Shown here: piece by piece, positions 34,414 to 46,717 of the stretch | How positions within the stretch are numbered: position 1 is the first letter of the stretch | How the letters are laid out: every line of letters begins with the position of its first letter | Source: Aquatica leii | Lineage: Eukaryota; Arthropoda; Insecta; Coleoptera; Lampyridae | Length of the DNA: 64,000 bases | Direction: 5' to 3' | Assembly: GCA_035610365.1 (NCBI GenBank) | Contig: CM069436.1 | Span: 90,025,912 to 90,089,911, forward strand | Notes under the pieces: model-generated | Databases searched by the model: none | The model's input: the letters and a program-made list of their open reading frames with translations, nothing else | Told to the model about the DNA's origin: nothing | Made by a program: the position numbers and the translations under genes

Positions 34414-34935
34414 CGTTAAATACGTGGTTAATTGCATAGTTGTGTGTTGAAAAGCTTATGTTTGACAAGATTTTTTGCAGTTTTTGAGACTATTTTAGAA
34501 TTTCTGAATACTAAACATAAAATTTTAAAAGACAATTTAATGAAGTGGAAAACATACAGATTTGTTTACAAAATTTATTATGGTTAATTTGCAGTTGCAA
34601 GGCGACAGTCTAAATTTGATTAAAACAAAGTCCATATTATCAACGTTTCTTGCCAGAGTTAAACTAATAAAGCAAAATATTGGACTGGGCGAATTTTCCA
34701 GTTCCCCAGTTTGTCACAGACAAACTGCTAGGAAAACGACGTTTCAAACTACGTTCAACATTTAAATGCCCTCTATTCAGAGTTTGAAACTAAGTTTGAG
34801 GGTGTTTTGACTATGGTAATACCACTATAGATAATTAACCTATATGGTGACATAGAAGAAACGAATGTCATAATACAAGAAGAACTGACTGAACTAAGTA
34901 CAAACGAAGAACTTAAGGTTCAATTTAAAAACGAA
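34414..34935 (+). pseudogene. hAT (ZBED5-like) transposase, 3' part
   Basis: With one copy of CGTT removed, the reading passes directly from IRSNA to LNTWLIA-stop-LCVEK, the family's continuation. Further on come ETILEFLNTKHKILKDNLM, then (34,562-34,765) LFTKFIMVNLQLQGDSLNLI, KTKSILSTFLARVKLIKQ and NIGLGEF, then ALYSEFETKFEGVL, DIEETNVIIQEELTELSTNE and LKVQFKNEYQ. The last is the region before the C-terminal dimerisation segment, which is missing. Frame breaks at the VRWLSKG region and elsewhere show the gene was already decaying. Confidence 0.85.
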
Positions 34936-35345
34936 TATCAGTATGCAGGTATGCAGCTGCTACCATGTACGTTTCAAACGTTCTTTTCCATTTATTCCAA
35001 TCAACTGTAGGGTTTCTAATAATTTTAATATTTCTAGGTTTATAAAATGTATTATCCATGTCTTCGTGTACTTTAAAATCTTTAGTTTAGCTCAATTAAT
35101 TAAATTATTCAATTTGCATCACGTTCTTTTTTTAAACCTTACTTGTCTTTCCTTCCTTTCCTTCTTCTTTAAATTTTTTTTTTAATTTTTCAACTTTAAA
35201 TTTTTAAGCCTCTATAACTTTTATCGCGTCGTCGTCGCTGCCACCATGTTATATTTTATTAATTTATTGTTTAACTTGTAATTCTTTATTTTCTTAGCTT
35301 CATACATATGTAATACTATATTACTTAACTTCAATTGTGTCTCCG
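34936..35345. other. T-rich spacer
   Basis: No recognised element. Includes two GTCGTC steps near 35,230 and long T runs. Confidence 0.4.
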
Positions 35346-36410
35346 CTACCTTACGTCTACACTATATAACACTAACAAGTCAAATTTCTCCAAATTAAAA
35401 AAAAACATAAACTTTTTTGTCACCTTTTTAGCAGTTAATTGAGCAAAGATGAAAGTGTCTGTTTGGAATGACCTATTCAGACCAAGAATGCTATGGACAT
35501 CATGTGACCCAAAAACTAGAATACTCAGATGCCGTTCTGAAGTAGAAATTTTTGCAAAAACATTAGGATTGTTGGATATCCATTTTGTAAATATGCGCAA
35601 TTTCTAAGCAAATATTCCGAGCGTTGTCTAAGTTATCAGCACCAGTAAGAAAATTATCCACATTAAAATAGAAATTAACTATTTAAGAAATTAGTGGTTT
35701 AGTAATCTCACATTCTACGCCGAGTTGATGCAAGCAACGAGTCGCCAGAAACAAAGCGGAAGTGACAGTATTTAAATCGAAAACTTGAAGAGATTCTAAG
35801 GGTGAGGATCTTTACAAAATTTTTTGAAGATAGCTTTGAATGCAATCAATTAATATTTGCCGATACCTTTTTTCGATGACGGCAGACACAACATAAGTAT
35901 GCTTACAAAAGAAGATCAGAATCAACAATAGATTCTGCTGAATGGTTGAACCAACCATTTGAATGTCAGTTAATGAATGACTTAAATATGTAGGAGAAAA
36001 TTAATTAAAGACAACACGGAGTTTTGTCGTCAAGCTTCCATTCTTAATTACTCCATGATGAGCAAAGTAATACGATTTTTGGAATGATTGAAATTTTTAG
36101 AGAAACATATGTCCTAAATTTTGATATTTTTACATAAACAGAGTATAAAGCTTTAAAAGCTCTAGAATATGATGCAGTTTGCGTTTGACAGATAAGAATT
36201 TTCTTTGAGCAACATAAAATGAATTTCTAAGAACTTTGCTTAGTCGTTTTAAAAAAATAGAAACGACAAACCTACCATCGGCATATTTACTGAAAGTTTT
36301 TTGCAAATGTGTTTCGCACGCATTTTCTTTGGTAAAGAACTTTCTCGATAGAATAACTTGCAAGTTTCCAGAATTTCGAAATTCAACCAGAAAGGTTGAT
36401 TTGATAATGA
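35346..36410 (-). pseudogene. BEL/Pao polymerase remnant
   Basis: On the minus strand from 36,410: FWKL, then ENACETHLQKTFSKYADGRFVV, RKFLSVKRKL; IKNGSLTTKLRVVFN, LSHSLTDIQMVGSTIQQNL, VVSAVIEKRYRQILI; FDLNTVTSALFLATRCLHQL; NFYFNVDNFLTGADNLDNA; ISNNPNVFAKIST, SILGLNRSFQTDTFIF and TAKKVTK, ending near 35,346. These are successive BEL/Pao motifs from the region before RT (ENGRFVV.L) through the catalytic YVDD box, here FNVDN, to the SNSPE and LGL.W segment. The RT active site has lost an Asp. Multiple stops and shifts; RNase H, integrase, gag and LTRs were not found. Confidence 0.82.
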
Positions 36411-37769
36411 CGCATATAATTTATAAAACGTAGTATAAAATTTATTTAAGTTTGTTGTTATTTTTGAATATTTTTAAGATTTCTAATGGTTGTATTAAAT
36501 ATTATTTATCAGAACAATATAAGCTTTTTGTGATAATTTGAAAAAATAAAAACTTTTACAAAATGCCTTAAAAATGATTAATTAATTTAACATTATACAC
36601 TTATTTTCTTTTTAATATATGCTAACAAAATGTTGCAGAAAAGAATGCGAAGCTTAAGGCAATATAACAAAAGATATACCTAAATCAATATTTTGGTTTC
36701 AACTTTGCATAAAATAAAGCTTTAGTGATTTTCCTTTTTGATAAATTTAAAGAAAATCTACGTAAATATGTAACTGAATAAAACCCTTGAATTAAAATTT
36801 AAATTTTAAATTAACAGTGTTATTAACGTGTACTTAAACGGACGTTATCACAAAACATCTTAAATTTGAATTGACGTTGCAATAAAAATAACGTCGGTTT
36901 GAAAATTTTGCCATCGCACACCACCAATACCAAATGTAAAAAAGAAGTTCAAACAAAATAAAAATTTATTGAACTACGGTTGCACAACACAGAAGTTAAT
37001 TGGAAATTGTCAAATCGGCTATTCGAAATTGACTTTTTTCGTATTCTGATGAAGATAAATACAAATTAAATTAGAAGCATGTAATTACAAAGTTTTATTG
37101 CATTAATCGTCAGATTTTATTTATCAATTCATTTATTGATTACTTTAATCAAATGACAAAATCCAAAGCAAAAACATTCTGTTCAAGCGTAGATAACAAA
37201 AATTATTGTTTACGCGTTACGTTTATTTTAAAAATAACTATTCGCTAAATCGTTGTATTTTATCAAATAATGAATACTCAATTACACAAATTAAACGGTT
37301 TAAATAATTTAATACTACAATATAAAGTTATCAAATTTTCGCAGATAAAACTTCTAATTTTATTGACAGACTGGTTTTATATCATTATAAGAGCTTAAAT
37401 TATTAGGGGGTAGATTTAATAACGCAAGGATTTATTAAGCATCGTTAATGTACAGATTTTTGTGCAGACTTTGCATTATAATTCCGTTGTCTAACTTTTT
37501 CTAAAAGATTTTTATATGGAAAAGTTTTTGTATAAATCGGTTTATAAATTTTAAGTATATTGCGTAATTTCTCACGTATTAAATAAATTACACATATTAT
37601 TTACTATGTGTGTACGCATACGTATATATGTACGTTTATATTTGTTTATGAAACACTGACAGATTTTTATATAAAATTTTTATATACACGGTGTATCTAA
37701 AATACGATTATAAATCTCAAGGAGTAGATGCCTTGGGACGTTGAATAAAAATCTTTCCGTTAAAGATTT
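36411..37769. other. AT-rich spacer
   Basis: No gene recognised. A GGTTGCACAACAC string near 36,972 resembles the Harbinger-like terminus at 15,670, without a partner. Confidence 0.4.
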
Positions 37770-37856
37770 TGATAAATATTAAATTCAGTTTAATATTTGT
37801 TAGTTTATTTTTAATCACAATTACAAAATAAAATATGTCATCTTTTCTTCGTTCAA

Positions 37857-37894
<38 letters not shown>

Positions 37895-37992
37895 CAACTA
37901 AACTATTATAAACAAAACAGAAAATCATGACAACGTAAGTAAATAAATAGTTTTAATAAAATAGTGTAAAATTTGAAATTAGTCACTTAACA
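37770..37992 (-). repeat. Copia 3' LTR
   Basis: On the minus strand it begins TGTTAAGTGACTAATTTC and ends ATTTATCA. A polypurine stretch, GAGAGGGGCG, directly precedes it (37,993-38,002). It contains a (TA)n run at 37,862-37,891 and matches the 5' LTR closely outside that run. Confidence 0.85.
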
Positions 37993-38014
37993 CGCCCCTC
38001 TCAAATTTAGCGCT

Positions 38015-38909
38015 TTAACAGATTTTTAATCCCATGGCATTAACATGACGATAATGTACAGGTCCTGGAAGTGGCTTCGTAAGAATGTCAGCTGGCATTA
38101 TTGTTGTTGGAACTTGCTTCAATTTTATCTCATTATTTTTCACCAACTGACGAACAAAATGATATCTTGTAGCAAGATGCTTAGTACGTGAATGACATCT
38201 AGCATTTTCTGCAATGTACTTTGCTCTACGATTATCAGTTCCAAGATCTATCATTGTTAAATAATTTAATTTCAATTCTAGCATTAAATTTCGTAAATAT
38301 AATGCTTCGCGAGATGTTTCTGATAGAGCTAGATATTCTGACTCCGTTGATGAGATTGCGACTGATTGTTGTTTCTTTGAATGCCATGGTATTGCAGTTC
38401 TACTTAATATAAATACATATCCTATACATTAAATTCGGTCGTTCTCATCATTAGCATGATCAGCATCAGAACATCCTTGGATTCCGAATTTATTTTGCGT
38501 ACCTTGTAGATAACGTAACCACGTTTCGCTGCTGACCAATGAATTTCTTGGTATTTTTCATTAAACTGTGATAATCTATTAACAGTAAATGTGATGTCTG
38601 GACGAGTAGCATTGCTAAATACATTAGTGATCCAATTAATTGTCTGAATGGTGTTTCTTCATCTTTTCTTCGATATGAATTTCCCGCCGATAATTTTGCT
38701 TAAGAGTCACTTGGAGTTTTTACTGGATTGCATTCTTCTATATGAAACCTTTTTAAAAGATCTTTTACATATTTTTGTTGATTTAATTCAATTTCTCCAT
38801 CAATTTGATTGATTTCGATTCCTAAACAATGTCGTGCTAAACCAAGGTCTTTTATCTCAAATCTCTTTGCAAGTCCAGCTCTAATTCTCTCAACTTCTTG
38901 CTTATTTCT

Positions 38910-38911
<2 letters not shown>
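38015..38911 (-). pseudogene. Copia pol, RT C-terminus and RNase H
   Basis: From the (TA)n junction downward: SRNKQEVERIRAGLAKRFEI, KDLGLARHCLGIEINQ, IELNQQKYVKDLLKRF, NPVKTPSDS, then after a break the RNase H segment KKQQSVAISSTESEYLALS and EALYLRNLMLELKLNYL, then DNRRAKYIAEN, HSRTKHLATRYHFVRQLV, PTTIMPADILTKPLPGP and the stop at 38,015. These match the end of Copia pol in order (SSTESEY, H.R.KHI...YHF.R, ADILTK). Two or three frame breaks lie between 38,285 and 38,700. Confidence 0.88.

Positions 38912-38957
<46 letters not shown>
38912..38957. repeat. (TA)n tract, left boundary of the insert
   Basis: An uninterrupted run of about 23 TA units between Copia codons and the first private element. 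The Copia reading frame implies an original short TATATATA at this point. Confidence 0.9.
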
Positions 38958-38960
<3 letters not shown>

Positions 38961-41900
38961 TAAAGTGTATAAAGTGACTTCCATTCCAGATATATATCGA
39001 ACGTTGTCACTTCATATATAACGTAGTCACTTCCGATTTCGGAAGTGACAACGTTCCGCCTTGTTTTCAACGGATTTAGACACTAGGGGGCATCAGAAGC
39101 CTAAATTCAAAATTTGTGTTGGAAGTCACTATGACACTTTATATCCGCAAAAAGTGTCCGTTAGTTCAGGGTATATCCGCTAGCGCTGATGATGCTTGAT
39201 ATATGCAGGTACGGGCTGTTCGATGTGACTTCTGTTATTTAAAAGAGTACTTGTTACTTCCGACATGCGGCAACGTTGGAAGTAAAGCATAGCATCAATA
39301 AAACCATAAACACGTTTTAACCCAAATCTAGGGTCTGAGTAGCCGCTTAAAAACGTATCGACATAAAGAAAAGATAAATGCTAAAATTTACAAATGAAGT
39401 TTCTTCAATATTTCAGTATTAAAGAATAATAAAAAATTAATTTATTAGACAAAATTATAATACGTAATAAAATTAACTGTTGTAACGTTTGTTTTGTAAA
39501 AAATGGTTTTGAAAAAATTCGGTGATTTCATACTTAATTTATGTTAGAATTAACAATAAATTAATGACGTGTTTTAGAATTGTTGCACGAATCAATGTTT
39601 TTAATAACTTTATTTTCAATTAATTGTAAGATGAATAAAATTTATTACTTGGCATTATGTGATTAAAACAATAATATTTAAAAAATTAGTTTAACTGTAA
39701 TCTATTTTTATTATAGATACTTTTATAATACGTTTGCTTATTTTTACTTATTTATTTACAAAATAGAAACTAATATCTTAAAATTCAAAATTTTACAAAT
39801 TTAAAAGAACACAAAGTCAATTGAAATAAGCTTCCATTATGTTTTATTGTTTGTTTAATGTAGTTTTCCTACGACACTATATGAAAGACGTCAATTTCAC
39901 ACAATTAAGTAGGCATGAAAGTTGACAATTACCTTCATCTGTCAAAAACCCGTGCGATATTATAACGCACAGTTATAACGTCACAGTTATCGGAAATAAG
40001 TGCTCAAAAACGTCAAAAGTTTTTGCGAAATTGTGACCTATAAACGAGTTTTTAAAATACTTAAGTTACTGTCGTAGGAAAAATATTGTACAAAACTCGC
40101 TGGAAAGTGTCTATCGTTTGCTCGTGAGATTCTTACTCGTACGATATCACTCACTTTTCATGCTCGTTATGTAATATACTATTAGATAATGCTGATAGTT
40201 TGATAATTTTGTTTTTTACGCTTTTAGTCTAATTTAAACTGCTTGTTAAAGTTATTGGCAGTTGTAATGCTTTTGAAATAATTACATAAAGGAATTTTGG
40301 TTAAAAAAAAAGGTTACACAAAAAGTAGCGGTCTGTCTAGCTAGTACCTGTATCTAACAGAGTGATTGCGTCGGTTGTAACTGTTTCTTTATAATAACAT
40401 AAAAAATTACTTTAAATTAAAAAAAAATCTTTTTTATAATTTTTACTCGTCTTAAACAAAAAATAAAATAGTTTGCATATTTAGTAATGATAAATTATTT
40501 AGATACTTTAATATTTTTTTATCACTGAAGAGTGATATCGTTTAACAGGATTCTGTTAAAAACGCTCTGATAAGAACTAATAAAAGCAAAAAAGAACATC
40601 TACTGACACATTACAATAAAACTAGGCGACAACAATTGCAACGGTAAAGTAGATTTGACGCCAAAACATCTGGCTGCAAATAAAAGTAGTTAAACTTGTA
40701 ACTAGTCTTCAGTTTAGATAACTTATTTTAAAAAAAAGTTAACAAAAAACATTACATTCAAAACTAAATTAAATTAACAGGATAATTATTAGCGGTTTCT
40801 TTAAATTTGTGTAAATCTTGTATTATGTAATTTACGTATAAAGAGTAAAAACAATCCTTTCTATGTATTATTAAATGTACACTTAATTTTTGTATAATTT
40901 TTAAGTAACAAAACGACGTCTGTTTTGTAAAATACTTATAAAAAAATGTATTAACTTCAAAAATGTCAAACATCTTGCAGGGCCGCCTTGTGCTATAAGG
41001 CAACACGACCACTGCTCACACGTGCTATGTACTTTGGGGCGCCCTTACTTGAAATTCGGATAAGAGATCTTACATAGTTAATGAATCTTAATACAATATA
41101 TGAATACTCACAAACTTATATTATAATTTTTATTAAATACTATAAAATCAAATTAAAGTTAAAGCTAAAAATAGTAAACAAAAAAAAACACAATGCATGG
41201 AAACACGAATAACTTTTACGGAAGTCAAATTAAAAAACTAATATTAAAAAGTCTTACACGTTATTGTGATTAATTTAAATACTACTCTGCTAATGTTTTG
41301 GTTGGTTATGTTTTACATTAAATTTATATTACTGATCATCAGTTTTATTTAAAAAAAAAGTTGATAAGGATTTAAAACAAGAAATGTTAATTGATTAGTT
41401 AATAGTTTTATGTCAATTATATGCTAAAGATCGAGTTTATAAATATATGACGAGATACGTTTTTATAAAATTTCGAATTCAAAACTTATTTTAAAAAATA
41501 GTTTATTGCAATGCCGTTCAAAAGATAACTTTTAAAGTAATAAAATGCACCGACTTATTATATGTAGTAAGATTAAAGATTTACCTGACTAAAGATTAAA
41601 GAATGAATCATTTCACAGTTTACGTACTTTTAATGAAATTTAATAACTAAATCATTAATTTCTACCTTTAATTACTGCGAACGTTTAAACAAACGTGTTA
41701 ATGCTGACAAATAAAATAATAATTTTAACTTAAAAAAACTCTTGATCGTGTAATACGTAAATTTTAAAACTTATATGAAATGTTTTATTTATACACATAT
41801 TATATTAACATAATATCAATAAAAGATCCAGTCTATTAAATTAAAAATTGTTATTAACAAAAACTACAAATTATTGATTGCACAAGTTCGTTTTTATAAA

Positions 41901-42400
41901 ATATTTATATCAAAAATGGACGTTTCTGATTGTGTTATATTATTGAAACAAAAATAAATAGGAATGCTAAAAACGAAGTTCTCATAAAAATAGTAAACTT
42001 TTAGAAATACGTATTTCAAAATACAATCATAAAAATAACCAGTTAGGTGTAGTAAAATCTAAAAATAGAACATTGTACCCGAAAGGACAAAGAAAAAAAA
42101 CCTTTCTCTTTCTTTCCTTAGTAATATGCAGGTTATATTTGTCAACGTTGCTGGAAGTGAGAACGAGTTGCTTGTATCATATATATACTTTGCCGCCATG
42201 AAGTGACTAGGTATCTTATATAAGTACAATAGTTAATTTAAATTTTTTTTGAAAAATTATTTACCCCTCTTTTGAGAAACGTTTAATACAGTTTTAGTAC
42301 ATAGCATATATGCTATTAAAAAAAATTTAAGATAATTAGAAAACTTGGAAGTCAGGTAGCCACTTGTACATAACGGAAGTGACAACTTAACACGTATCAA
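38958..42400. mobile_element. (TA)n-bounded element 1, private motif GTCACTTCC
   Basis: 3,443 bp between two (TA)n tracts. Copies of the motif lie at 38,974-38,982, at 39,006-39,013 and as a perfect hairpin at 39,026-39,049 (arms GTCACTTCCG and CGGAAGTGAC, loop ATTT); at the right end they lie at 42,375-42,383 and 42,347-42,353. Measured from the ends these are +17, +49, +69 and +18, +48. The ends also form an imperfect inverted repeat (TTGGTAAAGTGT versus TTGATACGTGTT). A box at 39,256-39,283 has ACTTCC, CGGCAACGTTGG and AAGT. More motif copies occur near both ends. No coding signature; the only frame over 80 codons (40,764-41,012, minus) is unrecognised. Confidence 0.75.
39863..40083. mobile_element. 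short MITE with TA target, 221 bp
   Basis: Left end GTTTTCCTACGACA and right end TGTCGTAGGAAAA are inverted repeats, with TA on both sides (39,861-39,862 and 40,084-40,085). Size, TA duplication and lack of coding sequence suit a Tc1/mariner-type MITE. It is nested inside element 1. Confidence 0.65.
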
Positions 42401-42418
42401 TATATATATATATATATA
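42401..42418. repeat. (TA)n tract between elements 1 and 2
   Basis: Nine TA units separating two elements with different private motifs. Confidence 0.9.
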
Positions 42419-42689
42419 CACGTAAGTGTTGAATTATGTGGCACCCACCATACCTATTGCATAAAAGACACCCGGGTGTATAAATTCTTTGATAATATAT
42501 GTCATTGTGGCATATCGATTTGTATGATGCAAATGGCACCCATTTGTATATAAATACATGTTTAAAATAGTAAATGACACCCAACATTGTTGTCATATAA
42601 ATTAAATAGTAAAGGTGCCAGTTAGTAAATATTTCGTTTTTAATTAAGCTGTATGTATATGATTATATTTCGCTTCTATCATGCTGCTT

Positions 42690-43910
42690 ATATAGAGTGG
42701 GTGTTTGAAAAAAAAACATCCCTGCTTTAAGACACTTTTGGGACACAACTTTAAGTGTCAAACTTGACATTGACACATCAACCCTCTGAACCCAGCCACC
42801 CCTAACTTAAGAATTTAAATAAGGGAAGGGGGTTGATCGAACCTTCATTTAAAAGCACCTGCAATTCTCTTTGAGGACAGCATGGCAGAAAGTGGTTTTA
42901 TTGAATTTTTTTGTGTTATTATGATAAACAACCCTCTAGATTAAGTAAAGTGTGGGAGACTAGTTTTTTAACAAACGCTTTGACAGGTCGATTCTTGATT
43001 TTTAGTAAATAACTTGAGATATTAAACTTGACATTGACACATCAACCCCGTAGCTCCAACAACCCCTAACTCAAAAATTTAAATAAGGAAAGGAACTCGA
43101 ATGACTCTTGATTTAAAGCGTCTTTAAATTCTCTATGCGACAGCATGGCCAAAAATAAATTTATCTAATTCTTTTTCGTCTTCTTTAAAAACAACCCTTT
43201 AGATTAACTAAGGTGGAGAGACTAGGTTCTTAAAAAAAACGCTCGGGCAGATCGATTCTTGATTTTTAAAAGACAACTTTAAATTTCATAATTGACATTG
43301 ACACATCAACTCCCTAGCTCCAGCAACTCTTAACTCAAAAATTTGAATAGGGGAAGGAGGTCGAATAACCCCTCATTTAAAGCGTCTTTTAATTCTCTAT
43401 GCAACAGAAGAGCTGAAAATAGTTTTTTCCAATGTTTTTTCGTCTCTATTAAAAACAACCCTCTAGATTAACTAAGGTGGGGAGACTAAGTTATTAAAAA
43501 AACACTCAGACAGGTCGATTCTTGATTTTTAGGAGACAACTTTAAATATCAAACTTGACATTGACACATCATCCCTCTAGATCTAGCAACCCCTAACTCA
43601 AGAGAAGGGCGTCAAACGACCTGTCAATTAAAAAGTCTTTTAATTCTCTATACGACAGCAAGGCCAAAAGTAGTTTTATTAATTTTTTTTGTCCCCATAA
43701 CAAACAACCCTCTAGATTACGTAAAGTGGGGGTGTTGTTTAAAAAAAATCTTAAAACACGCCACTTTTGACTTTTTGAACGACACATTTTGTCAGGTCAA
43801 CCTTCTAGCCCCAATAACCCCCAACAAAAACAAAAATTATAGTAAGGTGGTCGAGTAACCCTGATTGTAATGGTCTCTTGATTCTCTACGTGTGTGCATG
43901 ATTGTTTTTA
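42690..43910. repeat. 264-bp tandem repeat, about four and a half copies
   Basis: The phrase CTTGACATTGACACATCA starts at 42,763, 43,027, 43,291 (first base differs) and 43,554, a constant period of 263-264 bp. Each unit continues through CCCCTAACT, AATTCTCTATG, AACAACCCT[CT]TAGATTA and GATTCTTGATTTTTA. A partial unit precedes the first and a decayed one follows the last. An inverted copy of the same unit lies at about 44,160-44,310. Confidence 0.88.
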
Positions 43911-43983
43911 AATTTATAAAAATTTTAAAAGTGTAGAAAAATTTAAAACATCAAAATTCAACGTCAGAAGAAATTTTTATTAG

Positions 43984-44115
43984 TTCAACATATGCTCAAA
44001 TTGTGCGCCACCAACTTCCATACAATAATACAAATTCTGCTCTAAACGTTTCCTTACATTTTGGAAGATCTATGGCGTAATTTAGCGGCATTCTTCAATA
44101 TTGCGTCGACGAAAT
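43984..44115 (-). pseudogene. Tc1/mariner-type transposase C-terminal scrap
   Basis: On the minus strand RRRNIEECR-stop-ITP-stop-IFQNVRKRLEQ, then LYYCMEVGGAQFEHML and a stop. This matches the last 40 residues of a common insect mariner-like transposase family (I..A...ITP..L..VR..L..RL..C.E..GG.FEHLL). Two stops in 44 codons. It lies between the forward 264-bp array and the inverted copy, so all three may be one mariner-like element with repeated subterminal units. Confidence 0.55.
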
Positions 44116-44159
44116 TTTTCCAGAGACCCTGGTTCCGTTGTGTAAATTTTAGTTTCTGT

Positions 44160-44310
44160 TTACTGTCGCATAGAAACTTGAAAGACGCTTCAAATTAGGG
44201 GTGGCTCGACCTATTTTCCATATTTAAATTAGTTAGGGCACTAGTTTGTGAGTTAGGGTTTGGTGGAGCTAGGGGGTTTATCTGTTAATGTCAAGTTTCA
44301 CGTCAAATCT
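44160..44310. repeat. inverted copy of the 264-bp unit
   Basis: The complement reads AAACTTGACATTAACAGAT, CCCTAGCTCCACCA, CCCTAACTCA, TTTGAAGCGTCTTT and TTTCTATGCGACAG, the same order as the forward units. It closes the array from the other side. Confidence 0.75.
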
Positions 44311-46390
44311 TAAAAAAAAATTAAAAATACAAAAGCATGAATATAATTAATTACGAAATTTAGTAGTAAAGTTTTTGATCTGTTAATAAATAATCTTGTG
44401 TTTTGAGTTTCTTAAAACTGTAATTTTCGGTTAATACTTTTTAGAAGGGCAGATTATGGTGTATTGATTTTTATACTCATCAATGTGTATCTTGCTAAGT
44501 ATTTTATTAAAATAATTATAATTTTAAAACTGTAGGTTTAATATAAATCTTCATCAATTCTTTGTCATAAGAAACGTTAGATGTAGTGTTCGTTTTGTTT
44601 TCTAATGTTTTGTACGTACAAAATTACCAGAAAAGATCAAGGTAAATACTAAAAAAAGTAAAGGTAAAAGTCAGAAAGTTTAAAAATACAAAACTAAAAA
44701 TACATTTTTTTAATATTAAATTTGTATTTACATTTATCAATAATGTAGCAAATTTTCTTTGTGGACAATGTTTACGTCTAGCAACTTTAAAGAAGTAACT
44801 ACTTTTTAGGATGCGGCTGTCAATTTCTAAATTTCTACATCTTGTCTCTGATGTTTTCTATTTTAGTATTTAATAAAAAATCTTTGTTCATTTACATTAA
44901 AAATCTATAGAATGCTCAAGAAAAGTCAAATATACCTGTAAATAATATACATTTGGTTAGGTTTTCCAATATGGTAGTATCATTTTATAATAAAAATATA
45001 ATTTTGATTGTTAAATTTAAAGTAATTTTTTACATTGAAAAAAAAATGTTAAATTTCAAAAATCTTTAAAAATAACATTTTTTGTTTACAACACTTATAT
45101 ACCAATTTAATAACAAAAAACAACAAAAAAGATAAATCACAATCATGATAAAGCAAAGGAAAACCGTATAACAAAAACCAAATAAGAAAATGGGTCAGAA
45201 ATCAATACTATTTATAGAACCTCGCATCTTTAATCAGATATCCATGCAACTAAAATATTAGCAAACAAGATTAAAAAGTGGATGTTTCAAGAAAGAACTG
45301 GAATTCTAAAACCTGGAAGTACTTAAGCTAGTGTCTAGTTCTAGGGACATTGTTATGAATTTGGCTAGCCACCTGTGTTTAAGATAAAAAGAACAGAGAA
45401 AAAAACTAAACAATTTCGACTATAAACTAAGTGAAAATAACTATTAAACCTCAAAATAAATTTAATGAGATGACACATTTCAAAAGACAATTTTTTATAG
45501 TACTAAATATTACGATCTTTTCTTTATTTTTTAATTTATTTAATCATATGCAACAGCACCACAGTTACCGTAACAACAGTTTAAGTTATAGAAAGTAAGT
45601 AGTAAACGACGCGACGTTTATGTATGCTGCAGAAACAGAAAAAAACTCAATTAGACTCAATCTTGCAGCTAATACAAATTAGAAGCAAAAAAAACCAGTT
45701 GTTTGAACAGATGAATCACAATTTAAAGTTTTTGAAAGCAAACGTCGTACATTTCAGTTTATCAACAACTAATAAAAAATATTAGAAAAAAAAATAAAAA
45801 CTATAAAATATGGAAATGATAGTACTATGAATTAGGGTTGTTTCTAAGTGCAGTAAAAATTTCATAAAATAGCTAACAAAATGACTAGTAAAACAATTAC
45901 TTACTACTTTAAACTTACTTACAAAATACTCTTCTTAACGCTTTATAACACTTTAAAAAACAAAAAATTGTTTATTTTTTGTTTAATAAGTTTTTGTTCT
46001 AATATATTTTATTTACAAAAATCAATTTTCAAATACAAGAAACTTAAAATAGAAAATAATATACAAGTTAAAGTTCCTACGCTAAAATAAGCATAAATTA
46101 TTGCTTATGAAAAACTAATTAAAACAAATATTGAACATTTAATATTAATAATTAATCTTTGTGAAATTATATTTTTTAAATTTAGAAATAATTTTGATAC
46201 AGTATAAAAACTATCTAAAATATTTTAATTGATTATTTTGTTAATAAATATCAAATAGTATAGTGTTTTAAGTTAAATAATTAAACAAAAACATAACTGA
46301 TATCAAAAAGCATTATCAAGTTTTTATTAAATCAAAATGAGTTACGCAAGTTATATTTTAGTACATTTATTTTGTTACGATATCGCACTG
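44311..46390. other. interior of element 2, nothing recognised
   Basis: AT-rich. A 69-codon frame at 45,881-46,090 has no motif I recognise. Confidence 0.4.
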
Positions 46391-46717
46391 TTCAACAATG
46401 TTGCCGCTAAAAATGGTGCCACAATCTACAACAATTATCGGGGTGCCATATAGTCAATACGTCAAAATTATATACACGTGTATATCGCACAACGCCCTCT
46501 GTCTTACTATGAATGAACCAAACTGTATAAATCTGACCACCAATTGACAAAATGGCTCCCAAGCAATTTTTTGCGTGCGAGCTTAAAAAGTGTTGATAAG
46601 CTCTAGAAAAATTTTTAATGTAAAAGTACTGTGGCTCCCAAACTTGGGTGCCTCTTTGTATTTTTGGGTGCCACAATAACAATGAATACCCAATTATGGT
46701 GCCACGATGACAATTTT

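Noticed and set aside
38852..39070. frames with runs of Tyr-Ile repeats as proteins
   Set aside because: The runs are translated (TA)n; only the Copia part on one side is coding.
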